Shown here piece by piece: positions 1 to 8,398 of a stretch of 33,557 nt of DNA. Below the pieces are notes generated by a model. The model had not been told where the DNA came from and searched no databases. It saw only the letters and a list, made by a program, of their open reading frames with translations. The DNA comes from JAWXCB01 sp034440455. GTDB lineage: Bacteria; Bacteroidota; Bacteroidia; Chitinophagales; CAIOSU01. The stretch is from assembly GCA_034440455.1 (NCBI GenBank), contig JAWXCB010000110.1, positions 1 through 33,557 on the forward strand, in the 5' to 3' direction. Position 1 is the first letter of the stretch. Every line of letters starts with the position of its first letter. The position numbers and the translations under genes were made by a program.

Positions 1-32
1 CGCATCATTGAATGGGGCAATTACCTAATTCA

Positions 33-153
33 TTATAGGGGCGGTTCTAAAAACTCTAACGCTGACACCCTCCCCTTTTCTTGCCTGCCGGCAGGCAAGG
101 GAGAGGGATGGGGTGAGGTGATAGAAAAAAGTAATTTTTAGAACTCCCCATAA
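33..153. repeat. Dispersed inverted-repeat (MITE-like) element, copy 1
   Basis: The ends are inverted repeats: GGGGCGGTTCTAAAAA near 39-54 and, at the right, the reverse complement of GGGGAGTTCTAAAAATTAC (about 131-149). Between them lie complementary pyrimidine- and purine-rich arms (CACCCTCCCC at 65-74 and GGGAGAGGG at 110-118) around a GCCTGCCGGCAGGC palindrome. A second copy with the same ends and the same CACCCCATCCCTCTCC-type core occurs at 27455-27552. The element has no reading frame of its own. It looks like a small non-autonomous or REP-like intergenic repeat; its mobility is inference. Confidence 0.6.
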
Positions 154-166
154 GCATCTTCCGATA

Positions 167-204
167 ACAAAAAGCCCCGCCAGATATTAAACCTGCCGGG
201 GCTT
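167..204 (-). terminator. Rho-independent terminator of the SprB-repeat protein gene
   Basis: On the minus strand an AAGCCCCGGCAGG arm pairs with CTGGCGGGGCTT across an A/T-rich loop, followed by a short T run (A run on plus at 169-173). It lies about 20 bases beyond the stop codon of the minus-strand gene ending at 223. Confidence 0.75.
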
Positions 205-222
205 CTCTTCCTGCTCTAAAGT

Positions 223-3200
223 TTAATGCTTTACAGAAATCCGCTTCACCGCTTCGCCTTTTGCTGTTATTACTTTCAGCAAATAATTTCCTTCCGCTAA
301 GTTTTCTAAGTTGAGTGAAAGCTTATTGCTATTGCCGTTCAGCCTTGCAACTTCTTTTCCGACTATATCAAACAACAAGATTTCTTCGATTGCGCTCTTG
401 TCTTTCGTTTCAATTGAAATCATTTCATGAGCAGGGTTTGGATAAACGGAAATTTCAGCACCGCTGTTGATTTCCCAAATACCCGAGGTTTCCTGTTTTA
501 CAAATAGGGAGCCTGCATCATGGAAAAGCAGCACGTCATTTTCATTATTATCAATCGCGCGCACATCGCTGAAAGAGAGCGTGAGTTCGCGCACGAGAAA
601 ATCTTTTCCTGAAATGTCATCCTTCATCGTAAAGCTGAGGATTCCGATTTGTCCGAAGCCAGCAGCAACAGTGCGATTCATACGCGTTAATGCCACATCA
701 ATTTTTGATTCGCCATGCAAATCAAAATCGAAACTCAGCAGGTCGCCCGTGTTGCCCATGAATGAATTGACAGGCGCAAAGTGCATCGTGTTTTCTTCCA
801 CTAGCGTGTTGTCATAATTCACTGAGAATGCGATGCCATAGAAATTGTTCACCTGCAAATTGCTCGTGCCGAGATACACGGGTACATCAATCTCCTGTCC
901 GGCAAGCGCGGTGTCAGTGGGTAAAAAGAAAAACAATTCAGGGTCAACAAACTTTTGCCCGGGCGCGCCTGTTCTGTTGTGCGTTGAGCCATAGTTGAGA
1001 AAAAGCGGAATCGTATCAGCCGCGTCAATCATGCCGTTGCCATCGCAGTCAACGTGTTTCAGATTTGGTCCGCTTGCAAGCGCAAGAAACCAATCGGGGC
1101 AATATTGACCTTCCCAATTATTAGTAGCATTCGGGCGCGGAAATCCGCTGATGCCGTTGCCGATGCCAAGCGCGAGCACATCTTGATTGTTTGCAACGCC
1201 ATCATGGTTTGCATCACCGGGCCACACGCAATCTTCATCCACTTCCACATGCACGGTGTGGGTTGATTGGCAACCGCCATTGCTGATTAGCACCACATAA
1301 TTTTTTGTTTCCTCAGGCGAAGCCCAGGGAGTAGGGGAGTTGCGGTCAGAAAGTCCATTACCCGGATCCCAATAATAATCATCACCGCCAAACGCAGCGA
1401 GTTGAACACTGTCGCCAGCACAAATTGTAATCGAATCAAACGCAACACCTGTGCTTCCCGCGTTTGCGCTTGTAACAAATACTGTTACTTCATCCGTTAC
1501 TGTGCAGCCGTTATCATCCACTACAGTAATCGTGAAAGTAGTAGTGTCAATAACTGTTGCCTGCGTGATGCGGTCGTTCGGGCTTGATAATGCAGGAGAA
1601 GGAGTCCAGCTATAGGAATAGGCTTCTTCTCCGAAATAGGCATTCGCTTCGAGCCACACCGTGCCGGGTTCGCAGAGATAAATATCGTCATGCGCGGTAA
1701 CATAAAAATCTCCGCATCCGCCCGTAGCGCCTACGGTGAAACATTTGTCTTCAACGCATCCGTTTGCATCAGTCACCAACACACAATACTGACCGGGCGT
1801 AAGGAAATAATTGTTCATCGTAGTCACCCCGTTTGACCATAAAAAAGTAAATGGTGCAGTGCCGCCCGTTACGTTGATTGCGATGCCGCCTGTTGCGGTT
1901 CCATTTGTTGAAGGCATCACAGTGCCTGTGATTTGAATCCCTCCCGCATAGCCAACGGTGAATGTGCGCACCTTGCGGCAACTAACAGCATCTTCAACGG
2001 TAAGTGAATAGACGCCTGCTGAAAGCCCGCTGATGTCTTCCGTAGTTGCGCCCGTTGACCAAAGGAAACCATAAGGCGCAGTTCCGTTTGTAACAGTCAC
2101 ATTGATTGTTCCGGGTGTTCCACCGCAGCCGACTGAAGTTTCGCTTCCCGTTACTATGAGGTTGCATCCTGCGCCTTCTATATTATAGCAGCCGTCTTCC
2201 ACACATCCGTTTGCGTCAGTTACTAAAACGCAATAAGTTCCGATTTCAAGATTCGAGAGGTCTTCAGTGGTTGCGCCATGTGTCCAGTTGTAGGTGTAAG
2301 GCGCTACGCCCCCGCTAATTGTGAGATTGATGGTGCCGTCAGCAGCGCCTTGCGCAGTAACATTTGTTTTTACAGCAGCAATGGTGAGGTTGTTGTTTGA
2401 ATTGGTAACGGTGAATGTTTCTGTGTAACGGCAGCCGCCATTGTCTTCAACGGTTACACGATAGCTGCCCGCAACGAGATTGTAGCGGTCTTCATCATTC
2501 GAGCCGCTTGTCCATAGGTAGAAATAAGGCTGCGTTCCGCCCGACACAATTAAATTAATGCTGCCGTTTGCCGCACCGCATGTTGCATTTGTGATTTGCG
2601 GCACCACACTGAAGTTGCCGCAGGCATTGGCAACTTCCACCATAAAGCATTTATCCTTCGCGCATCCGTTCACATCGGTTACGATTACACAGTATTGGCC
2701 GCTTGTGAGGTTATCAATGTTTTTTGTTGTTGCCCCGTTTGACCAGCTATAAGTATAAGGAGATGTTCCCCCGCTGATAGAAAGCGTGATTGCCCCATCA
2801 TCTTCTCCCGGAACGCTTACATTGGTTATTGAGCCTGTAATAGCGAGTGTGCTGCAATTTGTTGGAGCAACTTCCACCACAAAACATTTATCAGCGATGC
2901 AACCATTCGCATCAGTAACAGTAACGCAATATGTTCCGATAGTAAGCCCGTCAATGATGCGAGACGTTTCTCCGTTTGACCAGCTATAAGTATAAGGAGT
3001 AGTTCCACCGCTTACAAAAGGCTCAATATATCCGTTGTCGGCAGTGGGTGAACTTGCATCATGCACAACTCCTGTGATAGTGAGATTGCATCCTTGTGAA
3101 GTTTCAATCAAAAAGCATTTGTCTTTTGCGCAGCCGCTTGCATCGGTAACAGTGACGCAGTATGTTCCGGCACTCAGCCCGTCAATGTTTTGTCCTGTTT

Positions 3201-3852
3201 CGCCATTCGACCATGCGTAAGTGAAAGGTCCTGTGCCACCAATAATTGTCAAATCAATTCTTCCGAGATGCACACCGGGAACAACCGGCTCCACATCTCC
3301 GGTAATGGTAAGATTTCCTGTTGTTTCAACATGATACGTTTCAGTGAAGATGCAGCCGCTGCCATCACTCACCGTTACGCGATAATTTCCAGCGGCAAGA
3401 TTGTTCAGGTCTTGCGTTGTCGCGCCATTTGTCCAACTGTATGTTACGGGCGGATTGTTGCTATTCACCGTTACGTCAATGCTGCCGTTTGTTTGTCCGC
3501 AGGAAGCATCGGTAACATCCACTTCGATTTGGAATCCGGTTACGGTAACGAGATTGGTTTTTACAATTGTATCAGCGCCACCAGCTCCGTAAGCAATCAG
3601 CGTTACGGAATAGGTTCCCGGCTGTATATAATAATGCACGGGATTTTGCGCGAAGGAAGTTTCTCCATCGCCAAAGTCCCAATCCCATTCAATGGAGTTG
3701 AGCGACTGATTTGTGAACTGCACCCGCAACGGAGCGCATCCGGTGAGGGGCGTTCCGGTGAAATAGGCAGTTACCTGCGCCTGCGCTGAAAGCACAGTGA
3801 AAAAGATTAGGGCTGCGAGGGCGAGCCAGCGGTTTACGTTTGTTGGTTTCAT
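223..3852 (-). CDS. SprB/PKD-repeat surface protein with dockerin- and cohesin-like modules and a T9SS sorting domain
   Basis: This 1209-residue protein has a signal peptide (about 1-25, ending AQAQ) and is predicted to be exported and handled by type IX secretion. A PKD domain (about 28-104, WDWDFGDGE core) is followed by eight SprB-type repeats (about 110-735), each with a GGT.PY.Y.WSNG core and a final VTD..GC motif. Two further Ig/PKD-like domains follow (about 738-895). Next is a dockerin-like pair of calcium loops (GDANHDGVANNQDV near 900 and DCDGNGMIDAAD near 965), a beta-rich segment resembling cohesin (about 1000-1125), and a C-terminal sorting domain beginning YPNPAHEM. SprB repeats are known from gliding adhesins of Flavobacterium, so an adhesive surface role is likely, but the ligand is unknown. 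It is a single gene with its own terminator. Domain calls come from reading the protein; the cohesin call is the weakest. Confidence 0.88.
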   Translation of the reverse strand: MKPTNVNRWLALAALIFFTVLSAQAQVTAYFTGTPLTGCAPLRVQFTNQSLNSIEWDWDFGDGETSFAQNPVHYYIQPGTYSVTLIAYGAGGADTIVKTNLVTVTGFQIEVDVTDASCGQTNGSIDVTVNSNNPPVTYSWTNGATTQDLNNLAAGNYRVTVSDGSGCIFTETYHVETTGNLTITGDVEPVVPGVHLGRIDLTIIGGTGPFTYAWSNGETGQNIDGLSAGTYCVTVTDASGCAKDKCFLIETSQGCNLTITGVVHDASSPTADNGYIEPFVSGGTTPYTYSWSNGETSRIIDGLTIGTYCVTVTDANGCIADKCFVVEVAPTNCSTLAITGSITNVSVPGEDDGAITLSISGGTSPYTYSWSNGATTKNIDNLTSGQYCVIVTDVNGCAKDKCFMVEVANACGNFSVVPQITNATCGAANGSINLIVSGGTQPYFYLWTSGSNDEDRYNLVAGSYRVTVEDNGGCRYTETFTVTNSNNNLTIAAVKTNVTAQGAADGTINLTISGGVAPYTYNWTHGATTEDLSNLEIGTYCVLVTDANGCVEDGCYNIEGAGCNLIVTGSETSVGCGGTPGTINVTVTNGTAPYGFLWSTGATTEDISGLSAGVYSLTVEDAVSCRKVRTFTVGYAGGIQITGTVMPSTNGTATGGIAINVTGGTAPFTFLWSNGVTTMNNYFLTPGQYCVLVTDANGCVEDKCFTVGATGGCGDFYVTAHDDIYLCEPGTVWLEANAYFGEEAYSYSWTPSPALSSPNDRITQATVIDTTTFTITVVDDNGCTVTDEVTVFVTSANAGSTGVAFDSITICAGDSVQLAAFGGDDYYWDPGNGLSDRNSPTPWASPEETKNYVVLISNGGCQSTHTVHVEVDEDCVWPGDANHDGVANNQDVLALGIGNGISGFPRPNATNNWEGQYCPDWFLALASGPNLKHVDCDGNGMIDAADTIPLFLNYGSTHNRTGAPGQKFVDPELFFFLPTDTALAGQEIDVPVYLGTSNLQVNNFYGIAFSVNYDNTLVEENTMHFAPVNSFMGNTGDLLSFDFDLHGESKIDVALTRMNRTVAAGFGQIGILSFTMKDDISGKDFLVRELTLSFSDVRAIDNNENDVLLFHDAGSLFVKQETSGIWEINSGAEISVYPNPAHEMISIETKDKSAIEEILLFDIVGKEVARLNGNSNKLSLNLENLAEGNYLLKVITAKGEAVKRISVKH

Positions 3853-3866
3853 AATGCGTGATTTAT

Positions 3867-3900
3867 TAAAGTTATCGAATTACAGTTCTTCACGGTACAA
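3867..3900 (-). promoter_or_regulatory. Candidate Bacteroidota promoter for the SprB-repeat gene
   Basis: On the minus strand a TTG (3900-3898) is followed after 23 bases by TAACTTTA (3874-3867). This matches the TAnnTTTG -7 consensus at all but the last position. It lies 15 bases upstream of the start codon at 3852. Confidence 0.35.
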
Positions 3901-3954
3901 GATTACGAGGAGATGGAAGAAAAGAAAAGTACAGAATTTTTAAGTTTTGGAGCT

Positions 3955-3992
3955 TTAAAATCAAGTTTTAAGTTTTAATTTCTTGATTTTAA
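3955..3992. repeat. 11-bp perfect inverted repeat between divergent genes
   Basis: TTAAAATCAAG (3955-3965) and its exact complement CTTGATTTTAA (3982-3992) are separated by 16 A/T-rich bases. It sits just upstream of the promoter of the gene starting at 4069. It could be an operator or only low-complexity sequence. Confidence 0.35.
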
Positions 3993-4003
3993 GTTGCTTT
4001 ATG

Positions 4004-4031
4004 TTGATTTTCAATTGATTAGGTAAATTTG
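4004..4031 (+). promoter_or_regulatory. Bacteroidota-type promoter of the 4069 gene
   Basis: TTG (4004-4006), a 17-base spacer and TAAATTTG (4024-4031) match the TTG / TAnnTTTG consensus of the Bacteroidota primary sigma factor. The -7 element ends 37 bases before the start codon at 4069. Confidence 0.65.
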
Positions 4032-4068
4032 AAAAGTTGCTTTATTAGCGGTATTTTGGAGTTAATTG

Positions 4069-5526
4069 ATGAAGGAGAATAAAACAATCAAAGCTGTAAA
4101 GCAACTTTCCCCGCAGGAATTAACTTGGTTTTGGGAGTTTGTACATTCCCCTTATTTCAATAAACATGAAAACCTCCGCAAGTTGATGGACATTCTTGTT
4201 GCTGTAGCTCCCGGTTTTGATGAAAAAGACTTAGAGATGAAAGGGGTTTTTAAAAAGATTTTCCCGAAGGAAAAATTTAATGCGCAAAAACTCAGCGACC
4301 TGCTCACATATCTCTACCGCCTGTATGAAAAATTTTTGATGCAGTTGGAAAGCGAAAGCAATGAAGAGCAAAACAAATTGCTGCTGCTCCGTTCTTATCG
4401 TGCGCGTAAACTTGACAGGCAATTTTTAAATACCATGAAGCTCATTCATGAAAATGGAATTTTTAAAAACACAGACGAGTCGCGCTTTTTGAATGCATAC
4501 AAAATGGAAACAGAATCCGATTTGTATTTCACCGCGCAGGATTCGCGCACTCCGGATAAAAGCATTGAGCGAAAAACGAAAGCGCTCGATTTGTTTTATC
4601 TCACTGTAAAACTGAAAAGTTGCTGCGATATGCTCAACCGGCAAAACATCGTGAGCGAGCAATTTGAAATCAGGATGCTGGAGGAAGTGAAAACATTTAT
4701 CGAAAATAATTTCACGTTACTTGAACAGCATCCTGGTATTTTAATTTACTATCAAATTTTGCTGACGTTGCAGGAAGGCACAATGGAAGCGCATTATTTC
4801 AAGCTCACGGAATTATTAGAGAAACACGCAGCGCACATTGAGAAGGATGAACTGCGCACGATGTATGATTATGCGCAGAACTATTGCATCAAAAAAATCA
4901 ACAGCGGCAACTCAACCTATCTCAGTGAAATTTTCAAGCTCTACAAATCTTTGCTTCAGCAAGAGTTGATGCTCGATGAAAACAACAACCTCTCGCAGTG
5001 GGATTACAAAAACATCGTGACCACAGGTACGCGCCTGAAGGAATACAAATGGTGTGAAAAATTCCTGAACGATTACAAGGAGACGCTTCCCTCTGCCGAT
5101 AGAGAGAATGCGTTTGTATTCAATCTCGCTACGCTTTATTACAGTCAAGGCGACTATGACAAAGCGCTGAAATTATTGCAAGCTGTGGAATTCACCGATG
5201 TGTATTACAGTCTTGGCGCACGCTCGCTGTTACTGAAAGTTTATTATGAAGCAGATGAGTTGGAGCCGCTTTATTCGCTCTTTGATTCGTTCAAAATTTA
5301 TCTCAGGCGCAACAAACTTGTTTCCGCTTATCAATATCGCGCACATTTCAATTTGATAAAGATGACGAAGCGGCTTGCGAAAATAAAATCCATGAAAGGT
5401 TATTCGCGCAGGGAAACGATTGCGAAAGAAATAGATGCCTTGAAGAAGAAGATGGAAGCAACCCCCGAGATTACGAATTTGAATTGGTTACAGGAGATGA
5501 TTGGTAAAGTTGAGGCAGGTCATTAA
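4069..5526 (+). CDS. Conserved helical-repeat (TPR-like) cytoplasmic protein of unknown function
   Basis: The protein has 485 residues from ATG 4069. A TTG codon immediately upstream at 4066 is also in frame, but GGAG at 4058-4061 sits 7 bases from the ATG and favours it. There is no signal peptide or membrane segment, so it is probably cytoplasmic. The sequence is almost entirely helical, rich in Leu, Lys and Glu. The second half has TPR-like pairs (LATLYYSQGDYDKALKLLQ near 360), and the N-terminal part contains a WFWEFVHSPYFNKHENL motif that I associate with unnamed proteins widespread in Bacteroidota. No catalytic motif is visible. It has its own promoter and a strong terminator, so it is monocistronic. 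The function cannot be named; a scaffolding role is only inferred from the fold. Confidence 0.85.
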   Translation: MKENKTIKAVKQLSPQELTWFWEFVHSPYFNKHENLRKLMDILVAVAPGFDEKDLEMKGVFKKIFPKEKFNAQKLSDLLTYLYRLYEKFLMQLESESNEEQNKLLLLRSYRARKLDRQFLNTMKLIHENGIFKNTDESRFLNAYKMETESDLYFTAQDSRTPDKSIERKTKALDLFYLTVKLKSCCDMLNRQNIVSEQFEIRMLEEVKTFIENNFTLLEQHPGILIYYQILLTLQEGTMEAHYFKLTELLEKHAAHIEKDELRTMYDYAQNYCIKKINSGNSTYLSEIFKLYKSLLQQELMLDENNNLSQWDYKNIVTTGTRLKEYKWCEKFLNDYKETLPSADRENAFVFNLATLYYSQGDYDKALKLLQAVEFTDVYYSLGARSLLLKVYYEADELEPLYSLFDSFKIYLRRNKLVSAYQYRAHFNLIKMTKRLAKIKSMKGYSRRETIAKEIDALKKKMEATPEITNLNWLQEMIGKVEAGH

Positions 5527-5531
5527 AATAA

Positions 5532-5566
5532 CAAAGCCGGTGGTCCTTCCACCGGCTTTGCCTTTC
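5532..5566 (+). terminator. Rho-independent terminator after the 4069 gene
   Basis: A perfect 12-bp stem, CAAAGCCGGTGG (5532-5543) with CCACCGGCTTTG (5549-5560), has a 5-base loop and is followed by CCTTTCC. It starts 6 bases after the stop codon. The stem also reads as a terminator from the other strand. Confidence 0.8.
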
Positions 5567-5800
5567 CTGAGTCATGAAAAGGATGTAAACCAACGAGGCA
5601 TAGTTAAGTGCAAAAGTTCACGATGGCTGCGAAATCAACTCTTTATTTTCCACGTTGTGAATTGAAAATGTGTTTGATAATAGACAATGGGAAGTCTGCA
5701 TAGAATCACAAACAAATTATCGCATATTTTTTTCTCAAGAATTCTACTTCTTGAACCAGCAAGCATCCGAAAGGAGACTTCATACGTATATCTGCACAGT

Positions 5801-5859
5801 CACCCATGGATTGAAAAGGCTGCCCATGCTCATTGCATGGCGTTTTCAAATCATGGGTG
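5801..5859. repeat. 59-base imperfect palindrome
   Basis: The outer arms are CACCCATG (5801-5808) and CATGGGTG (5852-5859), continued by TTGAAAA and TTTTCAA. An inner CCATGC...GCATGG hairpin forms the tip. About 17 of the first 20 positions pair. It resembles the palindromic intergenic repeats common in Bacteroidota genomes; family membership is inferred. Confidence 0.5.
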
Positions 5860-5903
5860 ATTTCATTTCGCAGATTGGTAGTGACTCCATTTGAGCATAA
5901 GCC

Positions 5904-5990
5904 GTCATGCTGAGTTTATCGAAGCATGGCGTATGCCAGAGTTTACCCTCAGTTTGCCGAAGCGCCACCCTTCAATAAACTCAGAGTGAC
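5904..5990. repeat. Inverted repeat of the GTCATGCTGAGTTTATCGAAG type
   Basis: The left end, GTCATGCTGAGTTTATCGAA (from 5904), is an imperfect inverted copy of the right end, CTTCAATAAACTCAGAGTGA (from 5970). A third internal piece, CCTCAGTTTGCCGAAG, lies at about 5947-5962. From memory, units with this sequence recur many times in Bacteroidota intergenic regions. It contains no gene. Confidence 0.6.
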
Positions 5991-6000
5991 AACATTATTT

Positions 6001-6189
6001 TTAGAGCGGCTGAAATTTTGCAAATCCCATTTTCTGCTCCACGCTGAAATGTTCACGCAAGCTGGCGATCTCACCGGGTGTCAGTTTTTCCATGCGGATA
6101 GAGCAGGTGCCAAGTTTCTGGATTGTCTTTTCAATGAAGGTGATTCTTTCCTGAAGGGGTTGGGCAATTGCGTTTGTTGGTATCTTCAT
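6001..6189 (-). CDS. Small hypothetical protein, 62 residues
   Basis: I place the start at ATG 6189 (MKIPTNAIAQPLQERITFIE) rather than at an upstream in-frame start at 6297. The upstream segment overlaps the end of the metallopeptidase gene, and a promoter element lies directly before 6189. The product is short, probably helical and cytoplasmic, with no signal peptide and no Cys pair. It is rich in Glu, Lys and Gln (IQKLGTCSIRMEKLTPGEIA). I do not recognise a family. It lies downstream of the minus-strand metallopeptidase gene, about 77 bases apart, and probably has its own transcript. Confidence 0.55.
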   Translation of the reverse strand: MKIPTNAIAQPLQERITFIEKTIQKLGTCSIRMEKLTPGEIASLREHFSVEQKMGFAKFQPL

Positions 6190-6193
6190 ACTG

Positions 6194-6201
6194 CAAAGAT
6201 A
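6194..6201 (-). promoter_or_regulatory. -7 element TATCTTTG directly before the 62-residue gene
   Basis: TATCTTTG on the minus strand matches TAnnTTTG exactly. It ends only 4 bases before the ATG at 6189, so transcription would start at or next to the start codon. No TTG is found at the usual -33 distance. Confidence 0.45.
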
Positions 6202-6266
6202 CCTTATAATTTTCGGAAGAGTACCGCTTGCCCTGAAACACGCGCCAGCAATAAGAACCTGAATTT

Positions 6267-8372
6267 TTAACGCGCCTTCACCACCTTCTGCTCGCACTTG
6301 GCAGTTTCCGCTTTCACGCGCAAAATGTAGCCGCCTGCGGGAAGCAAACTGCCGCTGAATGTGTAAGAGGGTCCGGGGAGATTATCAAACCGGTAAATAC
6401 GTTTGCCAAACACATCAAACACTTCAATGCTGTTATTATCAGAGTTGTAAGGCAGTTCAATAATTAAATCACCTCCAGATTTAAAACCTTCGGTATTCAG
6501 AATGCGGATGGCGCATTGCAGCACATTCACCGTAACGGTATCTAAATTGTATGCGCCACTGAATTGTGAAGCAGTAAGTACGTAAGTAGTAGTTTGCTGT
6601 GGTGATGCATTCGTGATGAGTGATAGGGGAGAGCCTAATCCCGCTGCAGGCGACCAGCTATACGCATATTCGCTTTTGAAAGAGGAAGCGTCACCGATAG
6701 TTATCGAATCACCTGCGCAAACAGTTTGGTCATCGCCCGCTTTTGCATCAATGGACGGGTTAAGTATTATACAAAGCTGCGCGGAAAAGGAATCGGTTAA
6801 TCCTTTTGAGAGCAGCGCGTTGTAAATCACGCAGAAGTTGTTCCCACTATAAAGAACAGTGTCGGCATCATACAGCAGCATGGCGGCATCTTTCATGCTC
6901 ATGCTTGCAGCCATTCCATAAAGCGATTGCAGCAGGAGCTTGTCGGTTTTCTCGCGTCCGAGTTCTTCAAAAATCAGCGCAAGCGCGGTGCTGTATATTT
7001 CTCCGTTAGCGTGAATGCTTGACTGCAAATTGTCAGGATATGTTTTTTGCGTGGCGGCAGTGCGCCCGTTCCAATATTCATTGTGACCATCCCATGTAAA
7101 GACATCTTTCCAGCGAAATGTATCAATCGCATGAGAATAAGAAGCAGCGAGATAATCGCACAAGCCTTCATCAACCGCCTGTCGTTCGCTGCCCACATTT
7201 GCATTGGGCGATGCGCGAAATGAAAGCGCATGACCGTTTTCATGCACGATAACATCAGCATCTTCGGCATCGTCCACACCGCCTTCACCAAAAAACAAAC
7301 GCGGTCCCAGCACATGGTCGGTGAACATGGATTGGTCAGCTCCATTGAGGGCGTGCGCATCCACATTTAATTGCAGGCTTGCCAGATAATTAAAGCCGAG
7401 TGACACCACATAGTTTTGATATTGCGTGAGATGATAAAATGTATTCACGTCTTCAAAGCCTGACTGTACGCGGGTGAACTCAAACAGGGGCGAAGCAGAT
7501 TCCACAGGCGGCACATCAGGGGCGCTGAATTCAGCAATGCGCACATATTGATTTTCCAGCAGGTAAGTTCCGTTATCAAGCGTTACGTCAATATCTGCTG
7601 CGATGCGCTGGTTGTTTAATGCCGTGATGTCGCTGTTGCTGTCATCAACGTAAGGTGAGCCATATTCTACTTTCGCAGTAGTGAGCGGGTCGGGAATAAA
7701 GACAAGCGCAGTAGCGGTTACGTTAGAGTGATAACTATTCAAATCCCTGCGCAGAAATAGCTCAAATGAATTATCTGCAAGCAGCAGCAAATGTTCGTTG
7801 GTGATATTATCCCACAATTCAATTTCTGCAAGCGGAACTGGTTCATCATTCAGCACAGCAATTACTTTTCTACTCCGCACATCTGTTTTATCTCCCGAAT
7901 GAATTTTCCTGAAATGAGATTCAATAGAGGTGAGATTCAAATTATCAATTGAATACTTCAGTGCAGTTTTATTCCAGCCGGAAACATTCCATGAATTATC
8001 AAACACCGATTTGATGCGGTTTTGTTTATCAAGATTCACTTTTATTTGCGAATGGAAAATCGGAATGCCGTTGTAGATTTGTTCAAACGTGAAATGTCTG
8101 CCGCCCGGACTGGTGATGTCGTGCTGCAATGCGAGCGCTACTGCATCATTTTTCAAGTCCGTATTCAATGCAGCAAGATTTTCCTGCATACTGCTTATAA
8201 CATTGCCGTTTACCGGAATTGAAACAAATTCTGATTTGCACAAACGAGAATAATAAGGGTCGAAAATCTTTGGCGTAAACTCTTTTGAGAAAGGAATTTG
8301 CGCGTTGGATTTAGCAAAGGGAATCGCCAGCGCAAAGAGGACAAAAGTTAATAGATGCTTTCCTTTTTTCAT
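6267..8372 (-). CDS. Secreted zinc metallopeptidase (HExxH, thermolysin/fungalysin-like) with T9SS sorting domain
   Basis: The protein has 701 residues from ATG 8372. A longer in-frame start at 8456 adds 28 residues before the signal peptide and crosses a promoter element, so I reject it. A signal peptide (MKKGKHLL..., cleaved near SNAQ) is followed by an FTP-type propeptide segment near 100-125 (HFTFEQIYNGIPIFHSQIKV), typical of thermolysin and fungalysin precursors. The zinc site is His377-Glu378-Asn-Gly-His381, with Glu402 in VDEGLCDY as the likely third ligand. An Ig/PKD-like segment follows (SWSPAAGLGSP), and the C-terminal sorting domain ends GGYILRVKAE...KVVKAR. It should be exported by Sec and T9SS and act on extracellular protein. 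It lies 89 bases downstream of the thioredoxin-like gene on the same strand. The exact peptidase family is inferred. Confidence 0.87.
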   Translation of the reverse strand: MKKGKHLLTFVLFALAIPFAKSNAQIPFSKEFTPKIFDPYYSRLCKSEFVSIPVNGNVISSMQENLAALNTDLKNDAVALALQHDITSPGGRHFTFEQIYNGIPIFHSQIKVNLDKQNRIKSVFDNSWNVSGWNKTALKYSIDNLNLTSIESHFRKIHSGDKTDVRSRKVIAVLNDEPVPLAEIELWDNITNEHLLLLADNSFELFLRRDLNSYHSNVTATALVFIPDPLTTAKVEYGSPYVDDSNSDITALNNQRIAADIDVTLDNGTYLLENQYVRIAEFSAPDVPPVESASPLFEFTRVQSGFEDVNTFYHLTQYQNYVVSLGFNYLASLQLNVDAHALNGADQSMFTDHVLGPRLFFGEGGVDDAEDADVIVHENGHALSFRASPNANVGSERQAVDEGLCDYLAASYSHAIDTFRWKDVFTWDGHNEYWNGRTAATQKTYPDNLQSSIHANGEIYSTALALIFEELGREKTDKLLLQSLYGMAASMSMKDAAMLLYDADTVLYSGNNFCVIYNALLSKGLTDSFSAQLCIILNPSIDAKAGDDQTVCAGDSITIGDASSFKSEYAYSWSPAAGLGSPLSLITNASPQQTTTYVLTASQFSGAYNLDTVTVNVLQCAIRILNTEGFKSGGDLIIELPYNSDNNSIEVFDVFGKRIYRFDNLPGPSYTFSGSLLPAGGYILRVKAETAKCEQKVVKAR

Positions 8373-8398
8373 GGTTGAAAAACAAGTTTCACACTTTC

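Larger units (their letters stand above)
5567..6000. other. Non-coding stretch with dispersed repeats
   Basis: No credible gene is seen on either strand; the short open frames here lack coding character. The left part (5567-5800) holds nothing recognisable. The right part contains the long hairpin at 5801-5859 and the inverted repeat at 5904-5990, described separately. Confidence 0.6.

Noticed and set aside
3190..3789. 199-codon plus-strand frame opposite the SprB-repeat gene
   Set aside because: It is an antisense shadow created by the repeat codon pattern of the real gene.
5670..5894. 74-codon open frame on the plus strand
   Set aside because: It runs through the 5801-5859 palindrome, has no coding character and no promoter or ribosome site.
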